Assembly: GCF_035621455.1 (NCBI RefSeq)
Contig: NZ_CP141822.1
Span: forward strand, 496,001 to 560,000
Length of the DNA: 64,000 bases
Direction: 5' to 3'
DNA from: Vibrio natriegens NBRC 15636 = ATCC 14048 = DSM 759
GTDB lineage: Bacteria > Pseudomonadota > Gammaproteobacteria > Enterobacterales > Vibrionaceae
Both the position numbers and the translations under genes were made by a program. The notes beneath the pieces are model-generated. The model did not search any database. It saw nothing but the letters and a program-made list of their open reading frames with translations, and had not been told where the DNA came from. This document shows, piece after piece, positions 9,151 through 17,806 of this stretch. Within the stretch, counting starts at the first letter, position 1. Every line of letters starts with the position of its first letter.

Positions 9151-10584
9151 ATGACAGACTTAATCAATTTGATGAACGATCTCCTTTGGGGTTCGATTCT
9201 GGTTTATCTTCTTGTTGGTGTAGGTATTTACTTCACCTTTCGATTGGGATTCATCCAGTTCCGCCACTTCGGGCACATGTTTTCGGTTCTAAAGAACAGT
9301 CGCAAAGCAGACAAAGCTGGTATTTCTTCTTTCCAAGCACTTTGTACCAGTCTCGCAGCACGTGTTGGTACCGGTAATATGGCCGGTGTGGCAGTTGCAC
9401 TAACAGCGGGCGGACCAGGCGCTATCTTCTGGATGTGGCTGATCGCGATGCTGGGTATGGCAACATCGTTTGCAGAGAGTACGCTGGCACAGCTATACAA
9501 AACCAAAGATGATGATGGCAACTACCGTGGTGGTCCTGCTTACTACATGGAAAAAGGTTTGGGCATGCGCTGGATGGGCGTCTTGTTCTCGGTTTTCCTA
9601 ATCATCGCTTTTGGTTTGGTATTCAATGCCGTTCAAGCTAACTCTATTGCTAATGCGATGAGTACGGCATTTGGCTGGAACTCTTTATACGTTGGTATTG
9701 GTGTTGTTGCCTTGTCTGCTGCGGTTATCTTTGGTGGTATCAAGCGTATCGCTAAAGTCGCGGAAATGATTGTTCCACTTATGGCACTGCTTTACCTTGC
9801 GCTCGCGCTAGTGGTTGTGTTTGCCAACATCGAGAAGCTTCCTGCGGTACTTGCTCTGATTGTTAAGAGTGCCTTTGGTCTGCAAGAAGCAGCGGCTGGT
9901 GGTTTAGGTTACGCTATCGCACAAGCGATGATTAACGGTGTAAAACGCGGCCTATTCTCGAACGAAGCTGGTATGGGTTCGGCGCCTAACGCAGCGGCAT
10001 CAGCAACGCCGTACCCGCCGCATCCTGCGTCTCAGGGTTACGTTCAGATGCTGGGTGTGTTTATGGATACAATCGTGATCTGTTCTTCTACGGTAGCGAT
10101 CATCCTGATGTCTGGTGAATACGTAGGTCAGGCGACAGAGGTTACCGGTATCGAACTGACACAGCGCGCATTGAGCTCGCAAGTGGGCGACTGGGGTGGC
10201 ATTTTTGTTGCTGTCGCAATCTTCTTCTTCGCGTTTACTTCGATCATTGCAAACTACTCATACGCTGAGACTAACTTAGTCTTCCTTGAGCATAACCATA
10301 AAGCGGGTATCGGTATTTTCCGAATCATCTTCCTGGGTATGGTGATGTTTGGCGCGGTAGCTTCGTTACCAATGGTCTGGTCGTTGGCTGATGTGTCAAT
10401 GGGTCTAATGGCGATTGTGAACTTGGTGGCGATTATTCTGCTATCGGGCATCGTTATCAAGCTGGCTAAAGACTACAACCGTCAGCTAGACGCTGGTAAG
10501 GTACCAACATTTGATGCTAACGATTTCCCAGAGCTGAAATCTCAGCTGGAAGAAGGCATCTGGTACAACGACAAAAAAGACTGA
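9151..10584 (+). CDS. Sodium/alanine (AGCS family) symporter
   Basis: 477-aa inner-membrane sodium:amino acid symporter with about ten or eleven hydrophobic segments. The family signature GTGNMAGVAVALTAGGPGAIF lies near residue 72, and GLFSNEAGMGSAPNAAA near residue 270 is the other hallmark. Transport of alanine, glycine or D-alanine with Na+ is known for the family; the substrate cannot be fixed here. It is transcribed alone between an unusually long structured leader and a strong terminator, which suggests it is controlled at RNA level. A TGAGGT SD precedes the ATG. Confidence 0.93.
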   Translation: MTDLINLMNDLLWGSILVYLLVGVGIYFTFRLGFIQFRHFGHMFSVLKNSRKADKAGISSFQALCTSLAARVGTGNMAGVAVALTAGGPGAIFWMWLIAMLGMATSFAESTLAQLYKTKDDDGNYRGGPAYYMEKGLGMRWMGVLFSVFLIIAFGLVFNAVQANSIANAMSTAFGWNSLYVGIGVVALSAAVIFGGIKRIAKVAEMIVPLMALLYLALALVVVFANIEKLPAVLALIVKSAFGLQEAAAGGLGYAIAQAMINGVKRGLFSNEAGMGSAPNAAASATPYPPHPASQGYVQMLGVFMDTIVICSSTVAIILMSGEYVGQATEVTGIELTQRALSSQVGDWGGIFVAVAIFFFAFTSIIANYSYAETNLVFLEHNHKAGIGIFRIIFLGMVMFGAVASLPMVWSLADVSMGLMAIVNLVAIILLSGIVIKLAKDYNRQLDAGKVPTFDANDFPELKSQLEEGIWYNDKKD

Positions 10585-10620
10585 GTGTCATAGTTAAAAG
10601 CTATTAGCACTATTTATAAA

Positions 10621-10648
10621 GCCATGCAGACAATGCATGGCTTTTTTT
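10621..10648 (+). terminator. Terminator of the AGCS gene
   Basis: GCCATGC/GCATGGC stem with a 7-base loop and seven T residues. Confidence 0.9.
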
Positions 10649-10692
10649 GTACCCTTAACGGTATATAAAATTAAAAGGATAGAGTCAAAGTC

Positions 10693-11469
10693 ATGCTTAT
10701 CGTAGTTTCTCCTGCTAAGACACTGGATTATGAGTCTCCGTTAGCAACGGAAAAGTTTACTCAACCTGAGTTAATTGAATTCTCCAAAGAGCTGATCGAA
10801 GTTTGCCGTAAATTGACGCCTGCTGATGTTGCGTCGTTAATGAAGGTGAGCGACAAAATTGCAGATCTGAACGTAGGGCGATTCCAAGAGTGGAGTGAAA
10901 CCTTCACGACTGAAAACTCGCGTCAGGCGATCCTCGCGTTTAAAGGGGATGTTTATACGGGTCTTGAAGCGGAAACCTTGTCTGAAGCTGACTTTGATTA
11001 CGCTCAGGATCATCTGCGTATGCTATCTGGCCTTTACGGTTTGTTGAAGCCATTGGATTTGATGCAGCCATACCGTCTGGAAATGGGTACTAAGCTTGCG
11101 AACGACAAGGGCACTAACTTGTACCAGTTCTGGGGCAATATCATCACTGACAAGCTTAATGAGGCGATTTCAGCGCAAGGTGACAATGTGCTTATTAACC
11201 TTGCATCAAATGAATACTTTAAAGCGGTGAAACCTAAGAACCTTGACGCTCAGGTTATTACGCCAATTTTTAAAGATTGTAAGAATGGCCAATACAAAGT
11301 GATCAGCTTCTACGCGAAAAAAGCGCGTGGCATGATGGCGCGTTACATTATCGAAAATCGTATTGAGAGTGTGGCTGACCTGACCAAGTTTGATACGGCG
11401 GGTTACTACTTTGTTGAAGAAGAGTCGACGCCAACTGAGCTGGTCTTTAAACGAGAAGAGCAGAACTAA
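10693..11469 (+). CDS. yaaA: Peroxide stress protein YaaA (DUF328)
   Basis: 258-aa cytoplasmic protein of the YaaA/UPF0246 family. The start [17 protein letters not shown], the segment [13 protein letters not shown] (about residue 80) and the C-terminal [15 protein letters not shown] are conserved family landmarks. In E. coli YaaA limits free iron and DNA damage under hydrogen peroxide stress and is induced by OxyR; the fold can bind DNA. No OxyR site can be claimed here. Single gene, convergent with srmB across a shared terminator. Confidence 0.93.
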   Translation: MLIVVSPAKTLDYESPLATEKFTQPELIEFSKELIEVCRKLTPADVASLMKVSDKIADLNVGRFQEWSETFTTENSRQAILAFKGDVYTGLEAETLSEADFDYAQDHLRMLSGLYGLLKPLDLMQPYRLEMGTKLANDKGTNLYQFWGNIITDKLNEAISAQGDNVLINLASNEYFKAVKPKNLDAQVITPIFKDCKNGQYKVISFYAKKARGMMARYIIENRIESVADLTKFDTAGYYFVEEESTPTELVFKREEQN

Positions 11470-11490
11470 GCTCAAACTCCGGACACAAAA

Positions 11491-11514
11491 AAGGGTTGGC
11501 ATTGCCAACCCTTT
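11491..11514. terminator. Shared terminator, yaaA and srmB
   Basis: 10-bp stem AAGGGTTGGC/GCCAACCCTT with a 3-base loop, T-rich on both outer sides, between convergent genes. Confidence 0.85.
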
Positions 11515-11535
11515 CGCTATTTTAGACTTACAAGC

Positions 11536-12759
11536 TTACTTCTTTTTAGCGACTTTCTTTTTCGCAGTTTTCTTCTTATCGTCTTTTTTCTTTTTCTTCT
11601 TAAACACAGGTTTTTTGTGTTTTGGACGCATCTCTTTGATGAAACGCTCTTTGATGTCTTCTTTAACGTAACGAGCGACGCGATCCATCATCGGCTGGTC
11701 GTGCGCTTCTACAATTGAGATAGCGTTACCTTTTTTTCCAGCACGAGCGGTACGGCCAATTCGGTGCAGGTAAACATCTGCTGTACGTGGCAAGTCGTAG
11801 TTGATCACGTGTGACACATCAGGAAGGTCGATACCACGAGCTGCAACGTCTGTTGCGAGTAGAACGTTAACCGTACCATCACGGAAACGTGCAATCGCGT
11901 TATTACGGCGATCTTGTGGCATTTCGCCTTGGATCCATGAACATGGAATCTGTGCGCTTTCAAGCTGGCTACGCAGTTCAGCCAGACGTTCACGCGTTTT
12001 CAGGAATACGATAGTACGTTCTGCCTGCTCCGTGATGATGTGCTTGAGTAGCGCGAGTTTATGCTCTGCGTCGTCCGCTCGGTGATACCACTGTGCGATC
12101 TTCTTACGTTCGCGTAGCGGTGACTTCGCATCGATCTCTGCAGGTTCATTCAGCAGGTCCGCAGTAAAGCCTTCAACGCCTCTGCCTTCTAATGTTGCAG
12201 AAAACAGAAGGGTTTGCTTACGCCAGCGACACTCGTTCGATAGACGATCGACTGTTGGCGCAAAGCCCATGTCTAGCATGCGGTCAGCTTCGTCTAGGAT
12301 TAACCATTCAATCGCACGGCAATCAAAGCGTTCAGCTTCAATGTATTCGCGCAGACGACCTGGTGTCGCAACAACGATGTCTTGCGTGGTAGCAAGAATG
12401 TCAGCGTGCTCTTGGTACTGAACACCACCGGTGATGGTAAAAATATTGAGCTTAGTATTTTTCGCCAGCGCACGGGCTTGATCCGCAACCTGCATCGCCA
12501 ACTCACGCGTTGGAGTTAGGATAAGGATACGCGCAGGTCCAGGTTTACGACGTGGAAAATCCTGCAGGTATTGCAGAGCAGGCAATACGAATGCTGCTGT
12601 TTTACCTGTGCCAGTCGGTGCTGACGCTAGAATGTCACGACCATCCAACGCTTGTGGGATTGCTTCTGCCTGGACTTTTGTTGGGCGTTCGAAGCCCATT
12701 TCTTCAATGGCATCAAGTAAGTTTGAGTCTAGATCAAGTTCAGCAAAGGTTCTGATCAC
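11536..12759 (-). CDS. srmB: ATP-dependent RNA helicase SrmB (DEAD-box)
   Basis: DEAD-box helicase involved in early assembly of the 50S ribosomal subunit. The 407-aa protein has the Q-motif (FERPTKVQAEAIP), Walker A APTGTGKT (about residue 50), DEAD box LDEADRMLD (about 155), SAT motif SATLEG and the helicase C-terminal motif HRIGRTARAGKKG. Sequence blocks such as FDCRAIEWLILDEADRM and RWRKQTLLFSATLEG closely follow E. coli SrmB. The last 35 residues are an almost pure Lys-rich tail, likely for RNA contact. Encoded on the minus strand, downstream of trmN6. Confidence 0.95.
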   Translation of the reverse strand: MIRTFAELDLDSNLLDAIEEMGFERPTKVQAEAIPQALDGRDILASAPTGTGKTAAFVLPALQYLQDFPRRKPGPARILILTPTRELAMQVADQARALAKNTKLNIFTITGGVQYQEHADILATTQDIVVATPGRLREYIEAERFDCRAIEWLILDEADRMLDMGFAPTVDRLSNECRWRKQTLLFSATLEGRGVEGFTADLLNEPAEIDAKSPLRERKKIAQWYHRADDAEHKLALLKHIITEQAERTIVFLKTRERLAELRSQLESAQIPCSWIQGEMPQDRRNNAIARFRDGTVNVLLATDVAARGIDLPDVSHVINYDLPRTADVYLHRIGRTARAGKKGNAISIVEAHDQPMMDRVARYVKEDIKERFIKEMRPKHKKPVFKKKKKKDDKKKTAKKKVAKKK

Positions 12760-12866
12760 AATGAGTTCTCCACAAGCAAGGCTTGGTTAATGGTTCGCCG
12801 CAACAGCTTAAAATACGAAAAGGTCGCACATTATAAAGTGATTGGTGATAAGGATCACATGTTATT

Positions 12867-13586
12867 TCACATCTTAAGATAAAACTCACGGGTTAGCTGG
12901 ACAAAATCGTCGCTGTACCCGTCTGATGAGTGAATGATCAAGTGAGATATTTTAGTGTCACAAGGCTGCTTCGCTAACTCAAACAGCACACGATGAACTG
13001 GCTTTCTCTCTGATGGCTGCACACGGCAAAGACGAGATAAATACCAGCCCTGTTGTAATGCTAACTCGATAAACTGCTCACCTTCGGTGACAGGTAACAC
13101 AAAGCTGGCTTTTCCATCCTCTTCTAACAGTTGGTAACAACGATGCAGCAAGGCGTCATGGCGCAGAGAGTCTGTGTGTCTTGCTGTCGCTCGCTGACTC
13201 TGTTTGGATTGCTCGCCACTATTGAAATAGGGTGGGTTACAAATGATTCGCTGGAATAACTGAGATGGTGTGAAGGTCAGCACATCGGCATGAAAAACAG
13301 ATAACCTCTCTTGCCATGGAGAGTGAGTAAAGTTTTTCTGAGCGGCATCGATTGCTGTGGTTTCAATATCTACGGCCGTTATCTTCGCTCGGCTAAAGCG
13401 TTGGGCACACATTAATGCCAACAAACCTGTGCCTGTGCCTATATCGAGTATCTCAGCATCTTCAGGGCTTTCAACCCAGGCTCCTAGCATCACGCCATCT
13501 GTACTGACCGGCATGCCACTTTCACCACCTTCGATGAAAAACTGCTTAAACTTGAAGCTCTTAGTTTTATGTTTTTCGTTATTCAT
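12867..13586 (-). CDS. trmN6: tRNA1(Val) (adenine-37-N6)-methyltransferase
   Basis: SAM-dependent methyltransferase (YfiC) that makes m6A37 in tRNA-Val. The SAM site ILDIGTGTGLLALM is near residue 45, and the catalytic amino-methyltransferase motif IICNPPYFNSGEQSK is near residue 115. The N-terminal FKFKQFFIEGGESGMPVSTDG is typical of this family. Length 239 aa is normal. It lies next to srmB as in E. coli, but here both are on the same strand rather than divergent. Confidence 0.94.
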   Translation of the reverse strand: MNNEKHKTKSFKFKQFFIEGGESGMPVSTDGVMLGAWVESPEDAEILDIGTGTGLLALMCAQRFSRAKITAVDIETTAIDAAQKNFTHSPWQERLSVFHADVLTFTPSQLFQRIICNPPYFNSGEQSKQSQRATARHTDSLRHDALLHRCYQLLEEDGKASFVLPVTEGEQFIELALQQGWYLSRLCRVQPSERKPVHRVLFELAKQPCDTKISHLIIHSSDGYSDDFVQLTREFYLKM

Positions 13587-13917
13587 GTTTATTTTATATA
13601 TGCTCTATATTTCAGTTCTTTCATCTAATGTTTATTAATTGTGTGGTTTGTTGTGTTGTAGGTTAGTAAATTGTATCGTTGTTTGATCGAGATAAATTTC
13701 TAGATTTTTGTTTTATATTGGTTAGATTAACTGGTTTTTAATTCTATATATAAATTAATATGGTGTTTTTTTCTCATAGGTTGCCAAATGATGATTCTTT
13801 CGTCATTATGCGGCGCTATTTTATAGATTGAACCACGAGTACTTGTTAATAACAAAGACTCCAAAAGTGGTCGATGCATAACACAACATTCACACATTTT
13901 TTAGACAAGGGTTATCT
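13587..13917 (+). other. Gene-free region upstream of brnQ
   Basis: AT-rich 331-bp region. The only notable item is a 12-codon frame at 13788-13826 (MMILSSLCGAIL) with a weak upstream AGG, containing five Ile/Leu codons. No GC-rich hairpin with T-tract follows it, so attenuation is not supported. Confidence 0.3.
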
Positions 13918-15228
13918 GTGAAACAGACATTAAAACTAACAGATATTATCGCAGTAGGCTTTATGCTGTTTGCGTTCTTTTTAGGTGCTGGCAACATCAT
14001 CTTTCCACCGTTGGCTGGCCAATTGGCTGGTGAAAACCTAATGCCAGCGATGTTCGGTTTCTTGCTAACAGCGGTAGGTCTACCTCTTATTACTATCGTT
14101 GCTATCGCTGTAGCTGGCGGAACTTGGGATCATCTAACGCAAGATCTACCGAAAAAAGCAGCGGTTGTGATGGCAGCGTTGATCTTCATTATTATTGGCC
14201 CTGCATTTGCGGCTCCTCGTACTGGCCTTGTGGCCTACGAAATGGCTGTTAAACCATTTTTTATTGAAGCGTCTCAAACAAACCTGACGGCATTCTCAGT
14301 GCTGTTCTTTGTTGTCGCGATGCTATTCTCATGGTTCCAGGGACGTTTGATCGACTTGATTGGTAAGGTGCTGACTCCTGTCCTGTTCCTTGGTTTGATT
14401 GTTCTTGCTCTTGCAGTATTTATTGATCCTCAAGGTGAAATGATCGGTGCAACAGGCGAGTACTTAACTCAACCGCTAACGAAAGGCTTCCTAGAAGGTT
14501 ACAACACCATGGATACCTTCGCGTCACTGATGTTCGGTATGCTGATGGTGGATGCGCTTCGTGGTAAAGGCATTACAGAGCGCGCGGCAACAACAAAATA
14601 CCTGATTTTTGCTGGCTGTATTGCAGCTGCTGGTCTGGCGTTCGTATACATTTCGCTGTTCTACTTAGGCGCAACCAGTGCAACAGTAGCTGCGGGTGCT
14701 GATAATGGTGGTTTGGTTCTGAGCCAATACGTTCAGGCACTGTTTGGTCCTTACGGTCAAATCGTACTTTCAGTGATCGTATTACTGGCATGTTTGACTA
14801 CGGCGATCGGTCTTATCTCTGCGTGTTCTGATTTCTTCAGTTCTAAAACGTCGCTGTCTTACAAACACTGGGTTCTGATTAACGGTTCTGTGTGTGCGTT
14901 GGTTGCTAACGTTGGTCTTGCGCAGTTGATTTCTCTGTCTGTTCCAGTGTTGTTCGCACTGTACCCTGTAGCAATTGCATTGGTAGCGTTAACGTTTGTG
15001 CGTAGCAAACTGCCTAACACTCGCTTTGCTTACCGCGCAGTACTGCTTGTTTCTTTGTTGTTTGCGTTACTAGATGCAGCAAAAGTAGCAGGTATGGATG
15101 TATCGGCTTTCAACATGCTACCTCTATTTGAAATCGGTATGGGTTGGGTTCTGCCAACGCTGGCTGCGATCATTTGTATGTTCTTCATTTCTAAGCCTCA
15201 GAATGAGCTGGTAGAAGAAACGGCGTAA
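13918..15228 (+). CDS. brnQ: Branched-chain amino acid transporter BrnQ
   Basis: 436-aa inner-membrane carrier of the LIVCS family that imports Leu, Ile and Val with a cation. The N-terminus KLTDIIAVGFMLFAFFLGAGNIIFPP and the motif GPAFAAPRTGLVAYE (about residue 100) are hallmarks, followed by about a dozen membrane segments. The start codon is GTG at 13918, with AAGGG upstream; the reading frame has no closer ATG. Single gene, convergent with fldB across a strong hairpin. Confidence 0.95.
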   Translation: MKQTLKLTDIIAVGFMLFAFFLGAGNIIFPPLAGQLAGENLMPAMFGFLLTAVGLPLITIVAIAVAGGTWDHLTQDLPKKAAVVMAALIFIIIGPAFAAPRTGLVAYEMAVKPFFIEASQTNLTAFSVLFFVVAMLFSWFQGRLIDLIGKVLTPVLFLGLIVLALAVFIDPQGEMIGATGEYLTQPLTKGFLEGYNTMDTFASLMFGMLMVDALRGKGITERAATTKYLIFAGCIAAAGLAFVYISLFYLGATSATVAAGADNGGLVLSQYVQALFGPYGQIVLSVIVLLACLTTAIGLISACSDFFSSKTSLSYKHWVLINGSVCALVANVGLAQLISLSVPVLFALYPVAIALVALTFVRSKLPNTRFAYRAVLLVSLLFALLDAAKVAGMDVSAFNMLPLFEIGMGWVLPTLAAIICMFFISKPQNELVEETA

Positions 15229-15249
15229 GTTTACATAACGACGAATAAC

Positions 15250-15284
15250 AAAAAGCCCGATGAAGTGATTCATCGGGCTTTTTA
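15250..15284. terminator. Shared terminator, brnQ and fldB
   Basis: AAAAGCCCGATGAA/TTCATCGGGCTTTT perfect 14-bp stem with a 4-base loop, between convergent genes. Confidence 0.9.
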
Positions 15285-15310
15285 TTTTTGGCGTGGAAAC
15301 CGAATAGCGA

Positions 15311-15829
15311 TTAAAGCGTATCGTGGAATTCGACTAGAACTTGTTCACACCACTTCTCAATGCGTTCGTCACTCAAGTCGTACTGAGAATCTTCATCTAA
15401 TGCCAGACCTACAAATTGGCTGCCATCTTCAGTGAGTGCTTTAGAGGCTTCGAATTCATAGCCTTCATTAGGCCAGTAACCAATAAATTGTGCGCCAGTT
15501 TCTTTCAGCTCATCATGGAGCAGACCCATAGCATCCAGATACCATTCACCGTAGCCTTCTTGATCGCCCAAACCAAATAATGCGACCACTTTTCCTTTTA
15601 ATGGCGTCGTTGCGATGTCTTGCCAAATAGCACTCCAGTCCTCTTGGATTTCACCAAAGTCCCAGGTAGAAATACCAATGAGCAATAAATCGTAGTCAGC
15701 CATCAAAGCTAGCGGTGTCTCTTTCACATTGTGAATGTCGACAAGATCTTCTCCAATGATGGAACGAATTTTCTCTGCTGCCATTTCGGTATAGCAGGTC
15801 GTAGAGCCGTAAAAGAGTCCGATTTTCAT
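15311..15829 (-). CDS. fldB: Flavodoxin 2
   Basis: 172-aa FMN-binding electron carrier. The FMN phosphate loop is [20 protein letters not shown] at the N-terminus; the isoalloxazine-binding loops lie around [12 protein letters not shown] (about residue 55) and [16 protein letters not shown] (about residue 90). Assignment to fldB rather than fldA rests on its position, divergent from xerD-dsbC-recJ as in E. coli. It ends at the terminator shared with brnQ. Confidence 0.9.
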   Translation of the reverse strand: MKIGLFYGSTTCYTEMAAEKIRSIIGEDLVDIHNVKETPLALMADYDLLLIGISTWDFGEIQEDWSAIWQDIATTPLKGKVVALFGLGDQEGYGEWYLDAMGLLHDELKETGAQFIGYWPNEGYEFEASKALTEDGSQFVGLALDEDSQYDLSDERIEKWCEQVLVEFHDTL

Positions 15830-15997
15830 TATATTCGTCGTATTTTATGTTGCTGTTATAGAGGATTTTAACCTTAAACTGCCTGCGAATGCAGCGAATA
15901 TCGTTAGATTAACGCACGAAGCTATTTTTTTATGGTATTCAAACAGGGGCTGTCTTACCCTCAGAGGTTAATTAAAAAAACAAAAAAGGAAGCGCGA

Positions 15998-16915
15998 ATG
16001 ACAGCACAGCTGCCTGTCAATCAACAAGATTTTGCTTTTGTGGAGCAATTCTTAGACGCGATGTGGATGGAGCGAGGACTGTCTGAGAACACGCTAGCTT
16101 CATACCGAAATGATCTAATTAAACTTCTTACCTGGATGGAGCAACAGCGTTACCGTCTCGATTTTATAAGCTTAGCTGGCCTTCAAGAGTATCAAAGCTA
16201 CTTGGTCGATTTAGATTACAAACAGACTTCCCGTGCACGAATGTTATCGGCGATTCGCCGTCTGTTTCAGTATCTTCATCGCGAAAAAGTACGCGCCGAT
16301 GACCCAAGTGCATTGTTAGTTAGCCCTAAACTACCGCAGCGTTTACCGAAAGATATCAGCGAAGAGCAAGTCGATGCTTTGCTGGATGCGCCTGATCCTA
16401 ATGACCCGGTAGAATTGCGCGATAAAGCGATGTTAGAGTTACTTTACGCGACAGGGCTTCGTGTTACTGAACTGGTAAGCCTGACGATGGAAAACGTCAG
16501 TTTGCGTCAGGGCGTGGTCCGAGTGACGGGTAAAGGCGGCAAAGAGCGCTTGGTACCGATGGGTGAGAACGCCGTGGACTGGATTGAAACTTTTATTCAG
16601 CAAGGTCGGCCAGCACTGCTGGGAGAGACCTCTTCGGATGTGGTTTTCCCAAGTAAACGCGCACGGCAAATGACTCGTCAGACGTTCTGGCATCGTATTA
16701 AATACTATGCTGTGATAGCGGGAATCGATACCGATCAATTATCGCCGCATGTGTTACGTCACGCTTTTGCAACACATTTACTGAACTATGGCGCAGATCT
16801 CAGGGTCGTACAGATGCTACTAGGGCATAGTGACTTATCGACCACGCAAATTTATACTCACGTGGCGACTGAACGACTGAAGCAGATCCACAGTCAACAC
16901 CACCCAAGAGCATAG
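15998..16915 (+). CDS. xerD: Site-specific tyrosine recombinase XerD
   Basis: 305-aa tyrosine recombinase that acts with XerC at dif to resolve chromosome dimers under FtsK control. An N-terminal SAM-like core-binding domain (about residues 10-100) precedes the catalytic domain with TGLRVTEL (Arg), GKGGKERLVP (Lys), SPHVLRHAFATHLL (His-x-x-Arg), LGHSDLSTTQ (His) and the nucleophile in QIYTHV. The ATG at 15998 follows AAGGAAG; the upstream frame opening at 15932 lacks homology to the family N-terminus. First gene of the xerD-dsbC-recJ-prfB-lysS run. Confidence 0.96.
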   Translation: MTAQLPVNQQDFAFVEQFLDAMWMERGLSENTLASYRNDLIKLLTWMEQQRYRLDFISLAGLQEYQSYLVDLDYKQTSRARMLSAIRRLFQYLHREKVRADDPSALLVSPKLPQRLPKDISEEQVDALLDAPDPNDPVELRDKAMLELLYATGLRVTELVSLTMENVSLRQGVVRVTGKGGKERLVPMGENAVDWIETFIQQGRPALLGETSSDVVFPSKRARQMTRQTFWHRIKYYAVIAGIDTDQLSPHVLRHAFATHLLNYGADLRVVQMLLGHSDLSTTQIYTHVATERLKQIHSQHHPRA

Positions 16916-16973
16916 TGATGGTTTATTCATCCCTTCTCATTGGACGAAAGAACGTATTTTTAAGGTGATTTTA

Positions 16974-17762
16974 ATGAGCGTATTACGCCGACTAACTCTG
17001 CTGACTTTACCATTTTTTGTTACCGCTTGTGGGGCGGAAGAAAGTCAGGCTAAAACGGAAACTCCAGCACAACAAGTTGCCCCAATGGCGCAACAACACT
17101 TTGATGAAGCAGCATTAAAAGCAAAGTTTTCAAAACTTGGCTTATCGATTGTGGATATCAAACCATCAGACGTCACAGGTTTGTTAGAAATCCAAACCAA
17201 TGGTGGCATTTTATTCGCGTCTAATGATGGCAATCACTTCATCGCTGGCACCTTGTATGCGATTGATGAAAATGGTGGTTATAAAGATGTGCTGGCCGAG
17301 CGTCAGGCACCACTCAATGCTGCGAAGATTGCAGAATTTTCTGACAGCATGATTGAGTTCAAGGCTGATAATGAAAAGTATGCAGTGACCGTATTTACCG
17401 ACATTACATGTGGTTACTGCGTGCGTCTGCATAACCAAATGCAGGGCTACAATGATTTAGGTATTACCGTCCGCTACATGGCTTACCCACGCCAAGGCGC
17501 GACGGGGCCAGTTGCTGATCAAATGGCAACAATTTGGTGTGCAGATGATCCGAAAGCCGCTATCCACAATGCGAAAGTAAATCGTACTTTCGACAACCCT
17601 GCGAAGGACTTGAATCAGTGTAAAGAAACGGTTCAGGCACATTACAATGTAGGTCGACAGCTTGGTATTTCTGGTACGCCAGCAATCTTCCTACCTGGCG
17701 GTGAAATGGTAGGCGGCTATCTGCCTCCTGCTGATCTACTAAACCGTTTAGAGCAACAATAA
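16974..17762 (+). CDS. dsbC: Thiol:disulfide interchange protein DsbC
   Basis: Periplasmic disulfide isomerase, kept reduced by DsbD. The 262-aa protein has an export signal, an N-terminal dimerisation domain and a thioredoxin domain with the CGYC active site (Cys146 and Cys149). A cis-proline motif GTPAIFLPGG follows near residue 228. The signal ends FFVTACGAEE, where VTAC fits a lipobox, so this DsbC may be a lipoprotein rather than soluble as in E. coli. The ATG at 16974 was chosen for the AAGG 8 bases upstream; the GTG at 16965 overlaps that SD. Confidence 0.93.
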   Translation: MSVLRRLTLLTLPFFVTACGAEESQAKTETPAQQVAPMAQQHFDEAALKAKFSKLGLSIVDIKPSDVTGLLEIQTNGGILFASNDGNHFIAGTLYAIDENGGYKDVLAERQAPLNAAKIAEFSDSMIEFKADNEKYAVTVFTDITCGYCVRLHNQMQGYNDLGITVRYMAYPRQGATGPVADQMATIWCADDPKAAIHNAKVNRTFDNPAKDLNQCKETVQAHYNVGRQLGISGTPAIFLPGGEMVGGYLPPADLLNRLEQQ

Positions 17763-17774
17763 TCCTTTAGGAGC

Positions 17775-17801
17775 AGAGCCAGCCGCACCGCTGGCTCTTT
17801 T
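17775..17801 (+). terminator. Terminator-like hairpin immediately before recJ
   Basis: 9-bp stem AGAGCCAGC/GCTGGCTCT with a 6-base loop, followed by TTTT. It ends 5 bases before the recJ ATG, where an SD would normally lie. Confidence 0.65.
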
Positions 17802-17806
17802 CAAGC

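Noticed and set aside
13587..13917. Transcriptional attenuator of brnQ
   Set aside because: No terminator hairpin with T tract follows the candidate leader peptide.
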